Shown here: piece by piece, positions 22,940 through 30,092 of the stretch
Numbering within the stretch: the first letter of the stretch is position 1
Layout of the letters: each line of letters begins with the position of its first letter
DNA from: an uncultured Collinsella sp.
GTDB lineage: Bacteria > Actinomycetota > Coriobacteriia > Coriobacteriales > Coriobacteriaceae
Direction: 5' to 3'
Length of the DNA: 31,899 nucleotides
NCBI GenBank assembly: GCA_900762325.1
Contig: CAAFGG010000022.1
Coordinates: forward strand, 1-31,899
Translations under genes and position numbers: made by a program
Notes under the pieces: model-generated
Databases searched by the model: none
What the model was told of the DNA's origin: nothing
The model's input: only the letters and a program-made list of their open reading frames with translations

Positions 22940-23694
22940 CGACCGGGCGTGTGACATATGCCGTTCCCGGTCGGCCAGGCCCCAGGGCCTGCGAAAAAGG
23001 TAGCGTTTTGCTCGAATAATCGGTGACTGAGCTGTACAGGTCTGCCGTCCCGTCTCCACGAGGAGACTTCGACGAGGGTAGTGCCTTCCCTGTGACCCCT
23101 GCGCCGCCTCGGCCCATAAGGGCGGGGACGGCGTGCCAGGATCCGAGCGCTCGTCCTGCTGCAATACTGCAGGAAAGTAGGTTAAAAGCTGAAGAGCAGG
23201 AGTCGGTGGGATATCCACGCGGCGACGCGTGTGTTTGGCGGTGAGTAGCCGCAACGTCAAGCAAGGAGGACTGCGGTAGGCGTGCAGCCGTGACGGACTT
23301 TGTGCCCCACCCTGGGCCCTGTCATGTAGAGGGGCATCGGTGAGGACGGCCGATGCGTTAAACGAATGGTCCGGATACATGGCGGAGCCATGTGGAGACC
23401 CGCGAGATCGTCGAGCAAAAGGCCAAGGGGCGGGTGAGGTCTTCCCAGCTACATGCTGGTTTCGAAGATTTAGGGAGGTCCACGACTGTGCCCAAAATCT
23501 GTGGATACTCCACCACCTAACAATTCAACCCGCAAGCCAATCAGACCTCGCGGGCAGTCTTATAAACAAGCAAGCCCTTAGCGCGAGGCGTACCAGCTGT
23601 CAGCCCTCAGCGCCGGCGTCACTTCGCTCCCCGGGCGGACCAGAACATCTGGCTGTAACACCTACAATTCGGCAAGGACGCCGAATCCGTTTTT
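22940..23694 (+). ncRNA. candidate large structured non-coding RNA, about 750 nt
   Basis: No convincing open frame covers this stretch, yet it is dense in short perfect hairpins: CAGGCC-ccag-GGCCTG (22976), GTCTCC-acga-GGAGAC (23052), CACGCG-GCGA-CGCGTG with a GNRA loop (23216), GCATCG/CGATGC (23334), ACATGGC-gga-GCCATGT (23377) and CCAGC-tacat-GCTGG (about 23449), plus longer pairings such as ACCCGC/GCGGGT. It ends in a textbook terminator (23667-23694). Between hairpins are purine-rich A-runs typical of ornate RNAs. I checked by eye for group II intron domain V, RNase P and tmRNA hallmarks and found none. The size and plasmid setting recall GOLLD or ROOL RNAs, but I cannot assign it to either. 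The start is not known. Confidence 0.5.
23667..23694 (+). terminator. terminator of the large RNA
   Basis: ATTCGGC-aaggac-GCCGAAT followed by CCGTTTTT. The sequence 23695-23806 shows only a small hairpin, GGTGCC-gtta-GGCACC, near 23756. Confidence 0.85.
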
Positions 23695-23806
23695 GGTTGT
23701 AGTCGAAAATGTACAAAGAGATATATAAATCAGCGAGCTTCGCGAGCGGATCATAGGTGCCGTTAGGCACCGCATCAAAAGCGATTCGCAATCATTTCGG
23801 AATGCA

Positions 23807-23834
23807 TCTAGAAATGTTCTAGAGCTTTTCTAGA
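23807..23834. repeat. TCTAGA 11-bp array (3 units)
   Basis: Three perfect TCTAGA hexamers at 23807, 23818 and 23829 keep the 11-bp phase of the parA-linked arrays, 16 kb away. Confidence 0.8.
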
Positions 23835-23853
23835 AAAACGCACGAGAAAGGGC

Positions 23854-23904
23854 CGAGCCGAAGTGTCTGGCCGGACGCCAATTGTCCGGGAACTGCTCGG
23901 TTCG
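23854..23904. terminator. nested hairpin, probable terminator for the 23941 gene
   Basis: The inner stem CCGGAC-gccaatt-GTCCGG (23871-23889) sits inside CGAGCCGA/TCGGTTCG with one G-T pair. The flanks AAAGGG/CCCTCTTT are pyrimidine-rich on the plus side. It lies beyond the stop of the minus-strand gene at 23941. Confidence 0.5.
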
Positions 23905-23940
23905 ACCCTCTTTCACTTTATTCGATGGCCATACGGCGGT

Positions 23941-24225
23941 CTAGTACTCCTTGACCGGGTGCTCTTCGCCGAAACCGCCGTCGATACCGAAGCGGCACAA
24001 CTTGTCGATGGCGAGAAGATGCTCGTCGATGGCGTTGGCGATCTGAGTGTCAACGATGCTGTCATGGTCGTTAAGGATGCGGACCGCGCTGTCTGCATCC
24101 ATGAAGGCCTTGATGGCCTGCGCGAGCTGGTTTTTAAAGGCATCGACTTTCTCAACCGCAGCGGCACGGTCTGCCATCTCGCGCTCAAGTCGATGTATGA
24201 CTTCCATTGAATCGCTCGTGGCCAT
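23941..24225 (-). CDS. small coiled-coil protein, unknown function
   Basis: The product is 94 residues from ATG 24225, with AAGGA at 5-6 bases; the longer frame to 24282 has no ribosome site. It is almost all helix, with heptads in MEVIHRLEREMADRAAAVEK and FKNQLAQAIKAFMDADSAVR, and an acidic C-terminus (GFGEEHPVKEY). There is no signal or membrane segment, and I recognise no family. It stands alone between a TCTAGA array with a hairpin and a gene-free stretch. A role as a small plasmid accessory factor is only a guess. Confidence 0.65.
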   Translation of the reverse strand: MATSDSMEVIHRLEREMADRAAAVEKVDAFKNQLAQAIKAFMDADSAVRILNDHDSIVDTQIANAIDEHLLAIDKLCRFGIDGGFGEEHPVKEY

Positions 24226-24328
24226 TTCTTTCCTTGTTGGTGTCTCAACTAGTATATCGTGCCGCGCGGACACGATTCTCACCCGGTGGTAGCGAATTTA
24301 GCAAAACCGCAGGTAGACGGCTTAACAG

Positions 24329-24405
24329 GATTCGATTTACGGGGTATTTGGACCAAGGCTGGTGCGGATGCCCGCATCAACCCTTTTTCGGGCCGTAAAT
24401 CGAAT
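24329..24405. repeat. 13-bp inverted repeat around a nested hairpin, possible interspersed repeat
   Basis: ATTCGATTTACGG (24330-24342) and its perfect complement (24393-24405) enclose an inner TGCGG/CCGCA hairpin. CCGCAGGTAGACGGC lies 22 bases to the left, related to the motif after clusters B and C. The whole stretch 24226-24679 has no gene with a start signal. A long minus-strand frame here looks like a translated repeat and not a real protein. Confidence 0.5.
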
Positions 24406-24679
24406 TTGGTAAGGTCGATTTTTAGGCGAGACAGTCCCAAAACGTATGCGGGAACCGCGGTACCGTCAGAAAATGCAGGAGGAAATTTGACGGTCCCGTT
24501 AATAGATTTTGTGACAAGGGCATGACAGGGGGACAGGTCATTCGCCAGGTTTCTGGCAGACGATATGAGCGGGACATGGAAAATGGAAGCCCCTCCTGTA
24601 TGCATATCCGCTGGTAAGGCCTGGCCCGGTTTTCACCATCGCACGCGGTGACCGAGCACCCATCCAACGCCCAAGTCAA

Positions 24680-24725
24680 AATACTCAGTACACTGAGTGA
24701 TTTCACTCACTATACTGAGTATTTT
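24680..24725. repeat. left palindrome flanking DUF4143 ATPase 3
   Basis: This 46-bp imperfect palindrome is built from TACTnAGTA-type units (ATACTCAGTA, ACACTGAGTG, then the mirror half). It lies 15 bases beyond the ATPase stop and matches 25959-26004 at 39 of 46 positions by eye. Confidence 0.8.
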
Positions 24726-24740
24726 CTCAATTTGCTCAGG

Positions 24741-25934
24741 CTAGTTAAACAGCGGCACCTTATCGAGCAGAAAATCCTCCACGGTGCACGCCCCGGCCGC
24801 CGCTCCTCCCACGACGATCCGCTTGGCTCGCGGATACTTTTTTAGGAGCGTCGACATGCCGCTCTGGCAGGACTCTCCACCGCTTTTGACCTCGATGGCG
24901 CTCAGTGCATCATCCCTTCGCAGCACAAAGTCGACCTCTTTGACGCCTTCACGCCACCACATAACCTCAAAACCCTCTTCCGGCGCGCGCGCAAGCAGTC
25001 GTGCACCCACTGCCGATTCCACCAAATGACCCCGCCGCGCCGAATCCTCCAGCCATTCTGCACGGCCCTTATCGCCGAGCGCCGTCATAAACGCCGTGTC
25101 ATAAACCATGAGCCGCGGGGTGCTTCGGCGCTTTGCGAGCTCCTTGTCACTGAACTTGGGGATCGCCGTAACCAAACCGGCCTTGCCCAGCAGGTCCAAA
25201 TACCCGGCGACCGTGACCGTGTTACCGGCATCCTGCAGCTGGCCTACCATTTTTGAATACGAAAGCTCCTGTCCCGAATAGCTCGCCGCGAGCCAAAAGA
25301 GCGCGCGCATCAGCGCCGGTTTGCGGATATTCTCCAACGAGAGAACATCGCGCGAGATCGCCGGCTCGACAATCGCATCTCGGATATAGTTTCGCCAACG
25401 GGCGTCATCGGAAACCAGCGGCGCCGCACCCGGATATCCGCCGTGATAGAGATAGTCTTCAAAAGAAAAGTCAAAGGCCTCGCTGCACTCGCGATAGGAC
25501 CAATGCGGCGACCGAATGAGCTCGTAACGGCCCATAAGGGATTCTTCCAAGCCCTTATGCAGCAGCAGCGACGACGATCCGGTCAACATGACCTTGAGCG
25601 GCGTCCCCTCCCGGCGATCCCGGTCGTACAATCCCTTGACGACCGTGGACCAACTCTGCACCTTTTGAATCTCATCAACAACGAAAACGGCCGGGGCCTT
25701 ACCTCCAGACGTGAGGTTTCTTGCCTGTTGCCACTCGATTTGCAGCCAGCTGGCATCGGGATTCACAACATCGTCCGCATTGACCACGTGACAGGGCATG
25801 TCTACATGGTGCAACGCCTGCACGAACATGGTCGACTTTCCCGTTTGGCGGGGCCCGATTATAAATTGCATCAACGGATTATTCGTTTCCCGCATCCTCT
25901 GGGCTATCACGGCAACTTGATGGCGCTCAAACAT
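24741..25934 (-). CDS. AAA ATPase with C-terminal DUF4143 nuclease-like domain (3 of 3)
   Basis: The product is 397 residues; ATG 25934 follows AAGGAGG at about 9 bases. Walker A is GPRQTGKST (about 27-35), Walker B-like FVVDEIQ lies near 89 and a sensor-like LTGSSSLL near 120. The C-terminal EVDFVLRRDDALSAIEVKSG (near 335-355) is the D-xn-ExK motif of the DUF4143 nuclease-like fold. It belongs to the same superfamily as the two ATPases at 748 and 12229 but to a different branch (GPRQTGKST, not GPKWCGKT). The gene lies between two near-identical palindromes, which suggests that the 1.3-kb unit moves or is regulated as one block. Confidence 0.9.
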   Translation of the reverse strand: MFERHQVAVIAQRMRETNNPLMQFIIGPRQTGKSTMFVQALHHVDMPCHVVNADDVVNPDASWLQIEWQQARNLTSGGKAPAVFVVDEIQKVQSWSTVVKGLYDRDRREGTPLKVMLTGSSSLLLHKGLEESLMGRYELIRSPHWSYRECSEAFDFSFEDYLYHGGYPGAAPLVSDDARWRNYIRDAIVEPAISRDVLSLENIRKPALMRALFWLAASYSGQELSYSKMVGQLQDAGNTVTVAGYLDLLGKAGLVTAIPKFSDKELAKRRSTPRLMVYDTAFMTALGDKGRAEWLEDSARRGHLVESAVGARLLARAPEEGFEVMWWREGVKEVDFVLRRDDALSAIEVKSGGESCQSGMSTLLKKYPRAKRIVVGGAAAGACTVEDFLLDKVPLFN

Positions 25935-25958
25935 GTCAATCTACCTCCTTGTTTCTTA

Positions 25959-26004
25959 AATACTAAGTATACTGAGTAAAATCACTCAGTATACTTAGTA
26001 TTTT
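25959..26004. repeat. right palindrome flanking DUF4143 ATPase 3
   Basis: The 46-bp stretch is a nearly perfect palindrome (arms ATACTAAGTATACTGAGT and complement, centre AAAATC). It lies 24 bases upstream of the ATPase start, across the promoter, and is the sister of 24680-24725. Confidence 0.85.
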
Positions 26005-26099
26005 TTGAACCGGGAGATCGAACCCGCCAACTTAACTCCCTTCACCAGCGGGTTGCCGCCGCCCCTCCGCGAGTCGAGTTTCTGGTCCTTCGTGCTCAC

Positions 26100-26274
26100 T
26101 CGATATATAAAAACTGCCATAGCCATATCGAAAAACCGGTATAGCCGGTCCCATCATCGAACCATCGCGAACTGATACGCATCTTATTGCTCATATTCAA
26201 GGCCCCGACGTCTCAAAAGGTATGCCTCTGGGCACTCGAAAATCGAACCCTCGATGCCGTGAACGTCGAGTGCC
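26100..26274. other. candidate resolution (res) site region
   Basis: TCGATAT/ATATCGA (26100-26131) and GGCACTCGA/TCGAGTGCC (26231-26274) are inverted pairs upstream of the resolvase gene. Serine resolvases usually bind two or three such dyads just 5' of their own gene. The subsites do not share an obvious consensus, so this is tentative. No gene is seen in 26007-26341. Confidence 0.35.
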
Positions 26275-26341
26275 AAAACCCAGTGTCAAAACCTCCACGT
26301 CAATTCCCATGGGAAAATCAAATACGAGGCAGGAGGCTGAA

Positions 26342-26926
26342 ATGACACGTTACGGATATGCTCGCGTGAGCACGAAAGACCAGAGGTTGGACCGCCAGAT
26401 CGAGGCTCTGGTGAACGCTGGCGTGGCCTATGGCCATATCTACAAGGACAAGGTCACGGGTGCCCAGGACGGCGACCGGACGCAGCAGAAGCGCCTGTTC
26501 AAGAAGATGCGGGCGGGCGACGAGGTGGTGGTCGAATCCTGGGAGCGCTTGACCAGATCGACCAGGCAGCTGCTCAACTATGACCTTATGTTTCGAAACC
26601 TCGGCGTGAAGCTCACGTCCCTGAAACAGCCCGTGGATCTAGATACCGCATTCGGGCGCTTCGTGCTTGGCACCCATGCTTGCACCGCGGAACTTGAGCG
26701 AGATCTGATCAGGCAACGCCAGGCCGAGGGTATCGCCGTCAAACGGAGCCACGGCGGCAACGTGGGTGGCAGGCCTCGCACTGCCGGCGTCAAAGCCGAT
26801 GCCGCAGTAAGGCTCTATCTTGGAGGAGAGACTCCTATTCCCGATATTTGCGCTGCGACTGGCGTCTCCAAATCAACGCTGTACCGCATCCTTCGTGAAC
26901 GCGGATTGGTGGGCGTCAGGAAATAA
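26342..26926 (+). CDS. serine recombinase (resolvase/invertase family)
   Basis: The product is 194 residues from ATG 26342, with AGGAGG at 6-7 bases. The N-terminal catalytic domain begins RYGYARVSTKDQRLDRQIEA, with nucleophile Ser at about residue 9, then ERLTRSTRQLL and ELERDLIRQRQAEGI (the E-helix), and ends in an HTH (about 150-190: PIPDICAATGVSKSTLYRIL). The length and order match Tn3-type resolvases and DNA invertases. On a plasmid it most likely resolves multimers. No transposase is adjacent. A long leader with inverted repeats precedes it. Confidence 0.92.
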   Translation: MTRYGYARVSTKDQRLDRQIEALVNAGVAYGHIYKDKVTGAQDGDRTQQKRLFKKMRAGDEVVVESWERLTRSTRQLLNYDLMFRNLGVKLTSLKQPVDLDTAFGRFVLGTHACTAELERDLIRQRQAEGIAVKRSHGGNVGGRPRTAGVKADAAVRLYLGGETPIPDICAATGVSKSTLYRILRERGLVGVRK

Positions 26927-27109
26927 GTCCGTCTGTCGTTTCGCGATTTGCCTAATAGACCCGAGTGCGGCGGCGTTACTATATAAGGGTGCGGTATTTC
27001 TCTAACCGAAAACCTGCGTGAACGCATGACTTGAGACGCCTTTTAGAACTCACCGATCGCAGGAAAAAGACAACTCAACAGCGGCCGTGCATTGTTCCCA
27101 GCCATATGG

Positions 27110-27126
27110 CATGGCGGAGCCATGCC
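27110..27126. repeat. CATGGCGGAGCCATG hairpin, second copy
   Basis: This perfect 7-bp stem with a GGA loop lies 24 bases before the RHH/coiled-coil gene. The same 15 bases occur inside the structured RNA at 23378-23392. Confidence 0.6.
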
Positions 27127-27150
27127 CGTTGTTGATTGGAGTGCCGCATC

Positions 27151-27843
27151 ATGGCCGAAAACCAAGTCCAGTCCGAAAAGAAAATGACCAGTCTGAATGT
27201 CTCATCGGAGACCCGTGGCGCCATAAAGGACATCAGCACGAGCCTTGGTCTCTCGCAGGCCGATACCGTCGCCCGCTTGGTCGACGGCTACCACCCTAAC
27301 GCCACTCCCGGCGTGAAGGCTGCGCTCGACGCATCGGCCGTCCTCGATGAGGCGGTCGAGCGGGTCAAGCGCATCATCGTGGGCGCTGCCGAAGCTGCCG
27401 CGATGGAGGCTCGTGCTGCCCGCGAGGACGCCGACGCTGCCAAGAAAAGTACAATGGAACAGATTCAGAGCATCAAATCTAATTGCGTCGAGCAGGTCGC
27501 CGCCATCAAAGAGAAATTCGAGCTGGATACTGCGAGCTTGGAGATTGAGAACGATGAGCTCCACGCCACCGTCGCCGATTACCTCTCGCAGCTCAAGAAG
27601 CTCGATTCCGAGAACAATCAGCTCTTGGCAGAATCAGCCGCAAAAGACGATCGAATTGAAAGCATGAGGGGCGCGGTCGACGCCGCGGCCAAGGCTCAGG
27701 CCGATCTCAACGTCTCCCTCCTCGCCCAGCGTGACCTGATGGCCGAGGTCGCCGCCCTCAAGGACCGCCTCGCCGCCTCCGAGCAGCGGGCGGCCGTGGC
27801 CGAGGCCAAGGTCGAGGTCATGGCCCAGGCGAGGGGCGAGTAG
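27151..27843 (+). CDS. RHH-type DNA-binding protein with long coiled coil
   Basis: The product is 230 residues from ATG 27151 (TTGGAG about 11 bases upstream; an in-frame TTG at 27136 is less likely). Residues about 10-48 show an RHH-like pattern (MTSLNVSSETRGAIKDIS, turn LGLSQ, helix ADTVARLVDGY). From about 60 to the end it is a continuous Ala/Glu/Lys coiled coil. A DNA-binding head with a long alpha tail recalls KfrA-type plasmid proteins that support partition, although their head is of a different type. It starts an operon with a small membrane protein two bases downstream and a lipoprotein. Confidence 0.72.
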   Translation: MAENQVQSEKKMTSLNVSSETRGAIKDISTSLGLSQADTVARLVDGYHPNATPGVKAALDASAVLDEAVERVKRIIVGAAEAAAMEARAAREDADAAKKSTMEQIQSIKSNCVEQVAAIKEKFELDTASLEIENDELHATVADYLSQLKKLDSENNQLLAESAAKDDRIESMRGAVDAAAKAQADLNVSLLAQRDLMAEVAALKDRLAASEQRAAVAEAKVEVMAQARGE

Positions 27844-27845
27844 AT

Positions 27846-28055
27846 ATGTCCGACAAGCTAAGGCCGTCTCGCCGTGAGTTGATAACGGCAGGGCTAGTCG
27901 TCTTTTTGGTCACGGCACTTGTCTGGACTGTCATTGATGGTGCCGGCGCAAATGCGCTCACCATCAGCGGTGTCATCACCCGTCAAAATGCCGTCTGGGC
28001 TTCGCTTGCAGCAGTTTCAGTGGTCATGCTCATTGGGGCTTGGCTGTTTGGCTGA
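27846..28055 (+). CDS. small two-helix membrane protein
   Basis: The product is 69 residues, starting two bases after the stop of the RHH/coiled-coil gene, so it is translationally linked. A basic N-terminus (SDKLRPSRREL) precedes hydrophobic helix 1 (about 12-30, AGLVVFLVTALVWTVIDG). A short polar loop then leads to helix 2 (about 48-68, AVWASLAAVSVVMLIGAWLF). The positive-inside rule puts both ends in the cytoplasm. I recognise no family. Together with the neighbours it may link plasmid DNA or a lipoprotein to the membrane, but this is a guess. Confidence 0.65.
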   Translation: MSDKLRPSRRELITAGLVVFLVTALVWTVIDGAGANALTISGVITRQNAVWASLAAVSVVMLIGAWLFG

Positions 28056-28089
28056 TGGCATTCAAAAACAATTAAGTTTGGAGTAGTCG

Positions 28090-28599
28090 ATGGAACATCT
28101 CTCTGTTAAAAAGGCAATCAACCTAGCTCGGAACTTTGGGGCTGCTGGTGTTCTGGCAGCCGCCCTAGTTATGACCTCTGGGTGCAGCCAGGCAGACGAT
28201 CGTCAGACGGCAGTTCAGGTCGCTGATTCTGATAACGCGCAGGAAGACGGGGTTTACGGCAAGATGGAGTATTCAGTCACCGGCGTCGAGGTGCATGATT
28301 CCTCGGCTGGCGATGGCGGGAAGGTTGCCGTTGTTCGCCGGCACGCCATTAACAACCGATCGGCAGATTCATGCGCTGTTGGTAGCTACATCACGGCTTA
28401 TCAAAATAAGCAGATGCTATCTCGCGGGTTTGCCGCCGATTTGCAGGAAGACCGCTTCTCTTCGCAAGGGCTTGCGCCGGGAGGCGAATGCGACGGTGTG
28501 TCGATTTTTGACCTCAACGACATGTCTCCCATCGAAGTGAAAGTCGACGGGATGGGCGCCGGGTCAAACTCCCTCGACCAGACCTTTAAATTGGAGTAG
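28090..28599 (+). CDS. lipoprotein, DUF5067-like
   Basis: The product is 169 residues from ATG 28090, with GGAG at 6 bases. The signal sequence has a lipobox-like MTSGC with the modified Cys at about residue 32, followed by a polar linker. The rest (VTGVEVHDSSAGDGGKVAVV, NNRSADSCAVGSYITAYQNK, then GLAPGGECDGVSIFDLNDMS) fits small beta-sandwich lipoproteins of the DUF5067 kind, with D-x-x-G-x-x-V-x-V, an N-N-S loop, Q-x-x-x-L and a P-G turn. It would sit on the outer face of the membrane. It is last in the three-gene operon. Function is unknown; surface exclusion or adhesion are both possible. Confidence 0.72.
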   Translation: MEHLSVKKAINLARNFGAAGVLAAALVMTSGCSQADDRQTAVQVADSDNAQEDGVYGKMEYSVTGVEVHDSSAGDGGKVAVVRRHAINNRSADSCAVGSYITAYQNKQMLSRGFAADLQEDRFSSQGLAPGGECDGVSIFDLNDMSPIEVKVDGMGAGSNSLDQTFKLE

Positions 28600-28617
28600 G
28601 CCGCAAAGCGTCTAATT

Positions 28618-28656
28618 TCTAGAAACCTTCTAGAGCATTTCTAGAGGGTTTCTAGA
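28618..28656. repeat. TCTAGA 11-bp array (4 units)
   Basis: Four perfect TCTAGA hexamers at 28618, 28629, 28640 and 28651 are each spaced 11 bp. It overlaps the last codons of the metallophosphoesterase gene ending at 28630 and lies in a convergent intergenic position, so promoter control is unlikely here. Confidence 0.85.
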
Positions 28657-29367
28657 GCCGGGCGCAGCATTTTCGATCGGCACGATGTCTCGGTAGATAA
28701 GGCGGTGCCTGTCGTCGCGCCATTCGTCGCCGTGGTAGTGGCCGAAGAACCAGGCGCGGTAGCCGAGCTGCCCGTCGAGCTCGGCAAGGAATCGTTGCAG
28801 CTGGTCGTCCAGATACTCGCGTTCGCGCTCCCGGCACAGCTTCTCTGCCAGGTCGGCAGGAGCCTCGTGAGTCACCACGTAGTCGACCTTCCAGCCCACG
28901 CGGTCGAGCGAGGTGCGGCATTGCCACATCTCTTCCTCGCTCGGCATCTCCTCGGGCCACCAGCTCCTCCCCTCCTTGCGATACTGCCTGTCGTTGCTCG
29001 TGGCGCCGCCCATGGCAAGGACTGTGAGCCCGTCGATATCGAACACCTCTCCGCGCATCAGGTGCAGCACGTGCGGTCGCGCCTCATGGACGAGCCCGCC
29101 GTTCCACTCCCGCACCGGCAGTTCTGCCAGCATCCGGTGGTTCTCATGGTTGCCGTCTACGAAACACGTGGTCCACGGCTTCGACTCGAACCAGTCGAGC
29201 CAGTATTTCTCGGCGTTGGATCCATCCCAGACAAAGCCGAAGTCGCCGGCCACGATCACCGCGTCATCGCGCGTCAGCGTGCGGCCCAGTGGCCAAGACT
29301 TGAAGGCGAACCTGCTGGACCCGTGCTCGGCCCTGCCGTGCACGTCGCCCGTCACATAGATAGCCAT
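28630..29367 (-). CDS. metallophosphoesterase 1 (last of three in tandem)
   Basis: The product is 245 residues; ATG 29367 overlaps the stop of the preceding gene (TGATG). The calcineurin-like metal ligands appear in order: GDVHG (about 7-11), AGDFGF, VDGNHE, THEA and GHYHGD. The last nine codons run into the TCTAGA array, so the original end may have been a little earlier. It is paralogous to the gene before it. The substrate is not predictable; relatives act on phosphoproteins or on nucleotide or nucleic acid ends. Confidence 0.9.
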   Translation of the reverse strand: MAIYVTGDVHGRAEHGSSRFAFKSWPLGRTLTRDDAVIVAGDFGFVWDGSNAEKYWLDWFESKPWTTCFVDGNHENHRMLAELPVREWNGGLVHEARPHVLHLMRGEVFDIDGLTVLAMGGATSNDRQYRKEGRSWWPEEMPSEEEMWQCRTSLDRVGWKVDYVVTHEAPADLAEKLCREREREYLDDQLQRFLAELDGQLGYRAWFFGHYHGDEWRDDRHRLIYRDIVPIENAAPGSRNPLEML

Positions 29368-30092
29368 CAGTACGCACCCCACGGCAGGAGTTTGTCCCCA
29401 AGCCTCACGATCCGGTCATACAGCACCGTGTGCCGTTCGTCCGGGTTGCCGTCTCGGTGAAAATGTCCGTAATACCAGCGCTTGTAGTCCAGACGATCCT
29501 CGAGCTCGTCGAGGAATCCGGTCAGCCGGTCCACATCCGGGCGTTCCCAGCCTGGGTCCGGGTAGAGCGTCGGCGAGAGCATGCGCGTCGAGCAGGTATG
29601 GGTGATGACGCAGTCGACCTTCCAGGCGACCTCGTCGAGCCTTGCCCGTGCGGCATCGAAATCGCGCTCGTCCGGCAGCTCCTGCGGCCACCACGAGCTG
29701 TACGGGATGCGGTACGCCCTGTCGACGCTCGTCGCCCCGCCCATGATGAAGACCGTCTTCCCGTCGAGCTCGAAGACCTCCCCGCGCATGAGGCGGCGGA
29801 TGGACGAAGTATCCGACAGGCGCTGCGTCAGCCCGCCGTGCCACGGCTCCATGGGGCGCTCCGCCCAGTGGTCGAAGCGCTCGTGGTTGCCGTCGACGAA
29901 GAGAACCGTGTAGGGGCGCGACTCCATCCAGGCGATATCGGCGCATTCCTCGGCAGAGAAGTCCCACGGAAAGCCAAAGTCGCCGGCGATGATCAGATAG
30001 TCGTCGCTGCCAAGGCTATCCCCAAGCTCCCAGTCGCGGAGCTTTTGCATGTCGAGCCCACCGTGGATGTCGCCTGTCACATAGACCGTCAT
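29367..30092 (-). CDS. metallophosphoesterase 2
   Basis: The product is 241 residues. The motifs are GDIHGG (7-12), AGDFGFPWD, VDGNHERFDHW, ITHTCS and GHFHRDG, with all metal-binding positions kept. It aligns with metallophosphoesterase 1 throughout (shared MRGEVFELDGKTVFIMGGAT-type segment), so the two arose by duplication. It overlaps the upstream gene by four bases (ATGA) and the downstream gene by one, so the three are tightly coupled and probably act in one process. Confidence 0.92.
   Translation of the reverse strand: MTVYVTGDIHGGLDMQKLRDWELGDSLGSDDYLIIAGDFGFPWDFSAEECADIAWMESRPYTVLFVDGNHERFDHWAERPMEPWHGGLTQRLSDTSSIRRLMRGEVFELDGKTVFIMGGATSVDRAYRIPYSSWWPQELPDERDFDAARARLDEVAWKVDCVITHTCSTRMLSPTLYPDPGWERPDVDRLTGFLDELEDRLDYKRWYYGHFHRDGNPDERHTVLYDRIVRLGDKLLPWGAY

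Noticed and set aside
22818..23380. Two 148-residue minus-strand open frames across the structured RNA
   Set aside because: Rich in Pro/Ser/Cys, with no start signals or domain; the hairpins and terminator fit an RNA better.
22940..23694. Group II intron as an explanation for the structured stretch
   Set aside because: I find no domain V hairpin, no reverse transcriptase gene and no clear GTGYG start.
24279..24605. 108-residue minus-strand open frame
   Set aside because: No ribosome site; it spans the inverted repeat at 24329-24405 and looks like a translated repeat.
26007..26080. tRNA-like sequence on the minus strand (GGGTTCGATCTCCC)
   Set aside because: It resembles a T-arm, but there is no matching acceptor stem or anticodon arm; at most it is a remnant of a tRNA attachment site.
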